Below, one piece after another: positions 62,349 through 64,000 of a DNA stretch of 64,000 nucleotides. A program made the translations under genes and the position numbers. Numbering within the stretch: position 1 is the stretch's first letter; every line of letters starts with the position of its first letter. A model generated the notes under the pieces. The model made no database searches and was not told where the DNA came from. It worked only from the letters and a program-made list of their open reading frames with translations. Origin of the DNA: JAGQVA01 sp033764335 (GTDB lineage Bacteria; Bacteroidota; Bacteroidia; J057); the NCBI GenBank assembly GCA_033764335.1, contig JANRJC010000010.1, positions 61,571 through 125,570 on the forward strand, given 5' to 3'.

Positions 62349-62399
62349 TTTTCCACTTTTCCACAAGTTATCCACATGTTTTATCCACACTGTGGAAAT
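62349..62399. other. Cluster of DnaA boxes
   Basis: Five 9-mers in 51 bp: TTTTCCACT (62349), TTTTCCACA (62357), two perfect TTATCCACA boxes (62368 and 62381) and a reverse ATTTCCACA (62391-62399). Spacing is 8-13 bp. The neighbouring 62290-62350 is AT-rich. This is how origins and other DnaA-binding loci look. The rest of 62166-62422 has no gene. Confidence 0.7.
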
Positions 62400-62422
62400 G
62401 TTCAGGTGCCGACAGGAGAAAT

Positions 62423-63760
62423 CTACAGTAGTTCATTTGCCAGATTAGCCAGTTCTGATCTTTCTCCTTTTTCAAGGGTGATATGGGCAAATAATTTTTG
62501 GCCTCTGAGTTTGTCTATCATATAAGAGAGTCCATTACTTTGGGCATCAAGGTAGGGCGTATCAATCTGATTGATGTCTCCGGTAAAAATAAGCTTGGTT
62601 TGTTCACCTGCACGTGTTATAATCGTTTTTACTTCATGCGGCGTAAGGTTCTGTGCCTCGTCAATAATAAAAATCACTTTTGAAAGGCTTCTTCCCCGAA
62701 TGTAGGCTAAGGGAGTAATGACGATTTTTTCCTCTTCCAGCATGGTCTCAATTTGTTTGTACCGTTTGTCTGAGGGAGGAAACTGATTTTTAATATATTT
62801 AAGGTTGTCCCAAAGGGGCTCCATATAAGGATTTAACTTCTCTTTAATATCACCGGGAAGTGCACCAATATCTTTGTTTCCCAAAGGAATTACGGGTCGG
62901 GCAATGAGAATCTGTCTGTATTCTCTCCGCAGTTCCAATGCTCCGGCCAATGCCAGGAGGGTTTTCCCGGTACCGGCTACTCCTTGTATGGTGACGAGTT
63001 TAATATCGGGGTTCATGATCGCATGAAGTGCGAAGGTTTGTTCTGCATTTTTAGGGACGATTCCATAAGCAGACTGTTTATCTATGCGATCCAGTTGATT
63101 TTTAAAAGGGTTGTTGTAAGCGAGAATAGACCGATTTCCATTGCGGAGTATAAAATAATGATTCTCCACCGGTTTTTCTTCAAATACAGAATCTATCGAA
63201 ATGAATTCCTCCTGGAATATGTGATTAATGGCTTCCGAGGAGACGTTTTCTTTTAGCGACTTCCCTGTATAGAGATTATTAACATCTTTAATTTTGCCCG
63301 TTTCATAATCCTCTGCCGGGAGGTTGAGTGCTTTGGCTTTCAGCCGAAGATTAATATCTTTCGTTACGAGGATTACTTTGCTTTGTTTTTCTTCTTCCTG
63401 TAAAGCAATAGCTGCATTCAGAATTTTGTGGTCCGGCTTCGAATGGTCAAATACTCTTTCAGCGTCGAGGGAGGTCGGTCGGTGAGACATCAAGACCTTA
63501 AACTGCCCCAGTTCTGGCCCATCAATGGGTATCCAATCCTGAAGGGTAAATTTTCCGGAAAGTTTATCTATAAAACGGATAAACTCGCGTGCTTCAAAGT
63601 TTTTGGTAGTATTTCCCTGCTTAAAACTGTCTAATTCCTCCAATACAGTAATGGGGATAGCAATGTCATTTTCCTGAAAGTTGGTTATCGCTTTATTGTC
63701 ATAGAGGATAACGGAAGTATCAAGGACGTAGATTTTTTTTGCAACTTTTCTTTTCGGCAT
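62423..63760 (-). CDS. PhoH-family ATPase with N-terminal PIN domain (PhoH2 type)
   Basis: The PIN ribonuclease domain occupies residues ~8-150 (VLDTSVILYDNKAI; ITVLEELDSFKQGN; VILVTKDINLRLKA), with its acidic residues in place. The PhoH ATPase domain follows: Walker A GVAGTGKTLLALA, Walker B KVIFIIDEAQNLTPHE, and LIFTGDINQIDTPY. PIN-PhoH proteins are ATP-dependent RNA helicases/nucleases. It is transcribed alone, with an exact -7 element upstream, and faces the DnaA-box cluster with its 3' end. Confidence 0.92.
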   Translation of the reverse strand: MPKRKVAKKIYVLDTSVILYDNKAITNFQENDIAIPITVLEELDSFKQGNTTKNFEAREFIRFIDKLSGKFTLQDWIPIDGPELGQFKVLMSHRPTSLDAERVFDHSKPDHKILNAAIALQEEEKQSKVILVTKDINLRLKAKALNLPAEDYETGKIKDVNNLYTGKSLKENVSSEAINHIFQEEFISIDSVFEEKPVENHYFILRNGNRSILAYNNPFKNQLDRIDKQSAYGIVPKNAEQTFALHAIMNPDIKLVTIQGVAGTGKTLLALAGALELRREYRQILIARPVIPLGNKDIGALPGDIKEKLNPYMEPLWDNLKYIKNQFPPSDKRYKQIETMLEEEKIVITPLAYIRGRSLSKVIFIIDEAQNLTPHEVKTIITRAGEQTKLIFTGDINQIDTPYLDAQSNGLSYMIDKLRGQKLFAHITLEKGERSELANLANELL

Positions 63761-63783
63761 ATAGCGGCGAAATGAATTTTGTG

Positions 63784-63791
63784 CAAATATA
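63784..63791 (-). promoter_or_regulatory. -7 element of phoH
   Basis: TATATTTG on the minus strand matches TAnnTTTG exactly and lies 23 bp before the ATG at 63760. Confidence 0.5.
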
Positions 63792-63857
63792 CGACAAAAA
63801 CCGAGGATTTATCTTATTTATTACTTGGCGAAAACGCGGTTGGTGTAGCGCCAAAGA

Positions 63858-63890
63858 CAAAAAAAAAGGGCTGTCCGGTGTGGACAGCCC
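63858..63890 (-). terminator. rRNA operon terminator
   Basis: A perfect 9-bp stem (63868-63876 with 63882-63890) is followed on the minus strand by at least nine T residues. It lies 8 bp after the end of 5S rRNA. Confidence 0.92.
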
Positions 63891-63898
63891 GAAAAAAA

Positions 63899-64000
63899 GG
63901 GTGGCGTCGACCTACTCTCCCACGTGTTACCGCAGTACCATCGGCGCAGTGGGGCTTAACGACTCTGTTCGGGAAGGGAAGAGGTGGACCCCCACGCTAT
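63899..64000 (-). rRNA. rrf: 5S ribosomal RNA, 3' part (runs off the right edge)
   Basis: The minus strand reads TAGCGTGGGGGTCCACCTC, then CCCGAACAGAGTCG and CGCCGATGGTACTGCGG, and ends CGACGCCACCC, the standard 5S sequence. Only the first few bases are missing. The 23S and 16S genes should follow beyond the right edge on the same strand. Confidence 0.95.

Noticed and set aside
62349..62399. Firm annotation as oriC
   Set aside because: No dnaA nearby, and the rRNA operon at the right edge would be replicated head-on. Listed as a DnaA-box cluster instead.

Overview
The window comes from a chromosome of the phylum Bacteroidota. The signs are a protein with a type IX secretion (T9SS) C-terminal sorting domain, a DUF5916 outer-membrane protein, TPR/LuxR-type regulators, the bS21-XerC-HPF cluster, several exact TAnnTTTG promoter -7 elements, and Shine-Dalgarno-poor starts with one strong exception at rpsU. 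A member of the Saprospirales or a related environmental lineage is plausible, but the sequence does not prove it. Most genes look chromosomal and intact. Accessory character is concentrated at about 5-7 kb, 12-14 kb and 33.7-36.6 kb.

Layout. 0-12 kb holds cell-envelope and hypothetical genes: a partial TPR-like secreted protein, a DUF5916 protein, a beta-barrel, an AAA ATPase fused to a PD-(D/E)XK nuclease, a TPR/LuxR regulator, an OmpA-like protein and a T9SS cargo protein. 12.2-13.8 kb is a lone, AT-richer AAA-DUF4435 gene that resembles a fused PARIS (AriA-AriB) defence protein. 13.9-22.5 kb is one long minus-strand operon: membrane-fusion adaptor, TolC channel, ABC ATPase, two FtsX/MacB-type permeases, a sigma-54 NtrC-type regulator and an NtrY-like kinase. 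A sigma-54-like promoter with an upstream dyad lies in front of it.

22.7-32.8 kb carries a YtfI/YtfJ-like pair, an orphan DUF2281 antitoxin-like gene, tRNA-Leu, a rhodanese-YeeE/YedE sulfur-uptake operon, an M42 peptidase, and the FkbM-aroA-proC-rpsU-xerC-hpf series. 33.7-36.6 kb contains a caspase-like/formylglycine-generating-enzyme (FGE)-domain membrane protein bracketed by two directly oriented copies of a long palindromic repeat. The palindrome arms differ between copies yet are perfectly complementary within each copy.

36.7-42.2 kb is a four-gene plus-strand cluster of unknown role: secreted protein, lipoprotein, radical SAM enzyme and PorV-like barrel. Next come two di-iron lipid-modifying enzymes (42.2-44.1 kb), a Tat-exported dioxygenase-like protein, and a three-gene unit made of a 53-residue membrane protein, a NoeA-like methyltransferase and a membrane sulfatase-like protein. 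An initiator tRNA and era/der, with a giant TPR hybrid kinase between the two GTPase genes, follow. The last part has a bacterial alpha-2-macroglobulin, an MlaE-like permease, a vWA-like secreted protein, a gene-free 0.7 kb with a candidate structured RNA and a tight cluster of DnaA boxes, phoH, and the 3' part of a 5S rRNA whose operon continues beyond the right edge.

The candidates most worth testing as undescribed biology are the nested palindromic repeat family around the caspase-FGE gene, the unidentified structured RNA next to the DnaA-box cluster, and the radical SAM/lipoprotein/barrel cluster.
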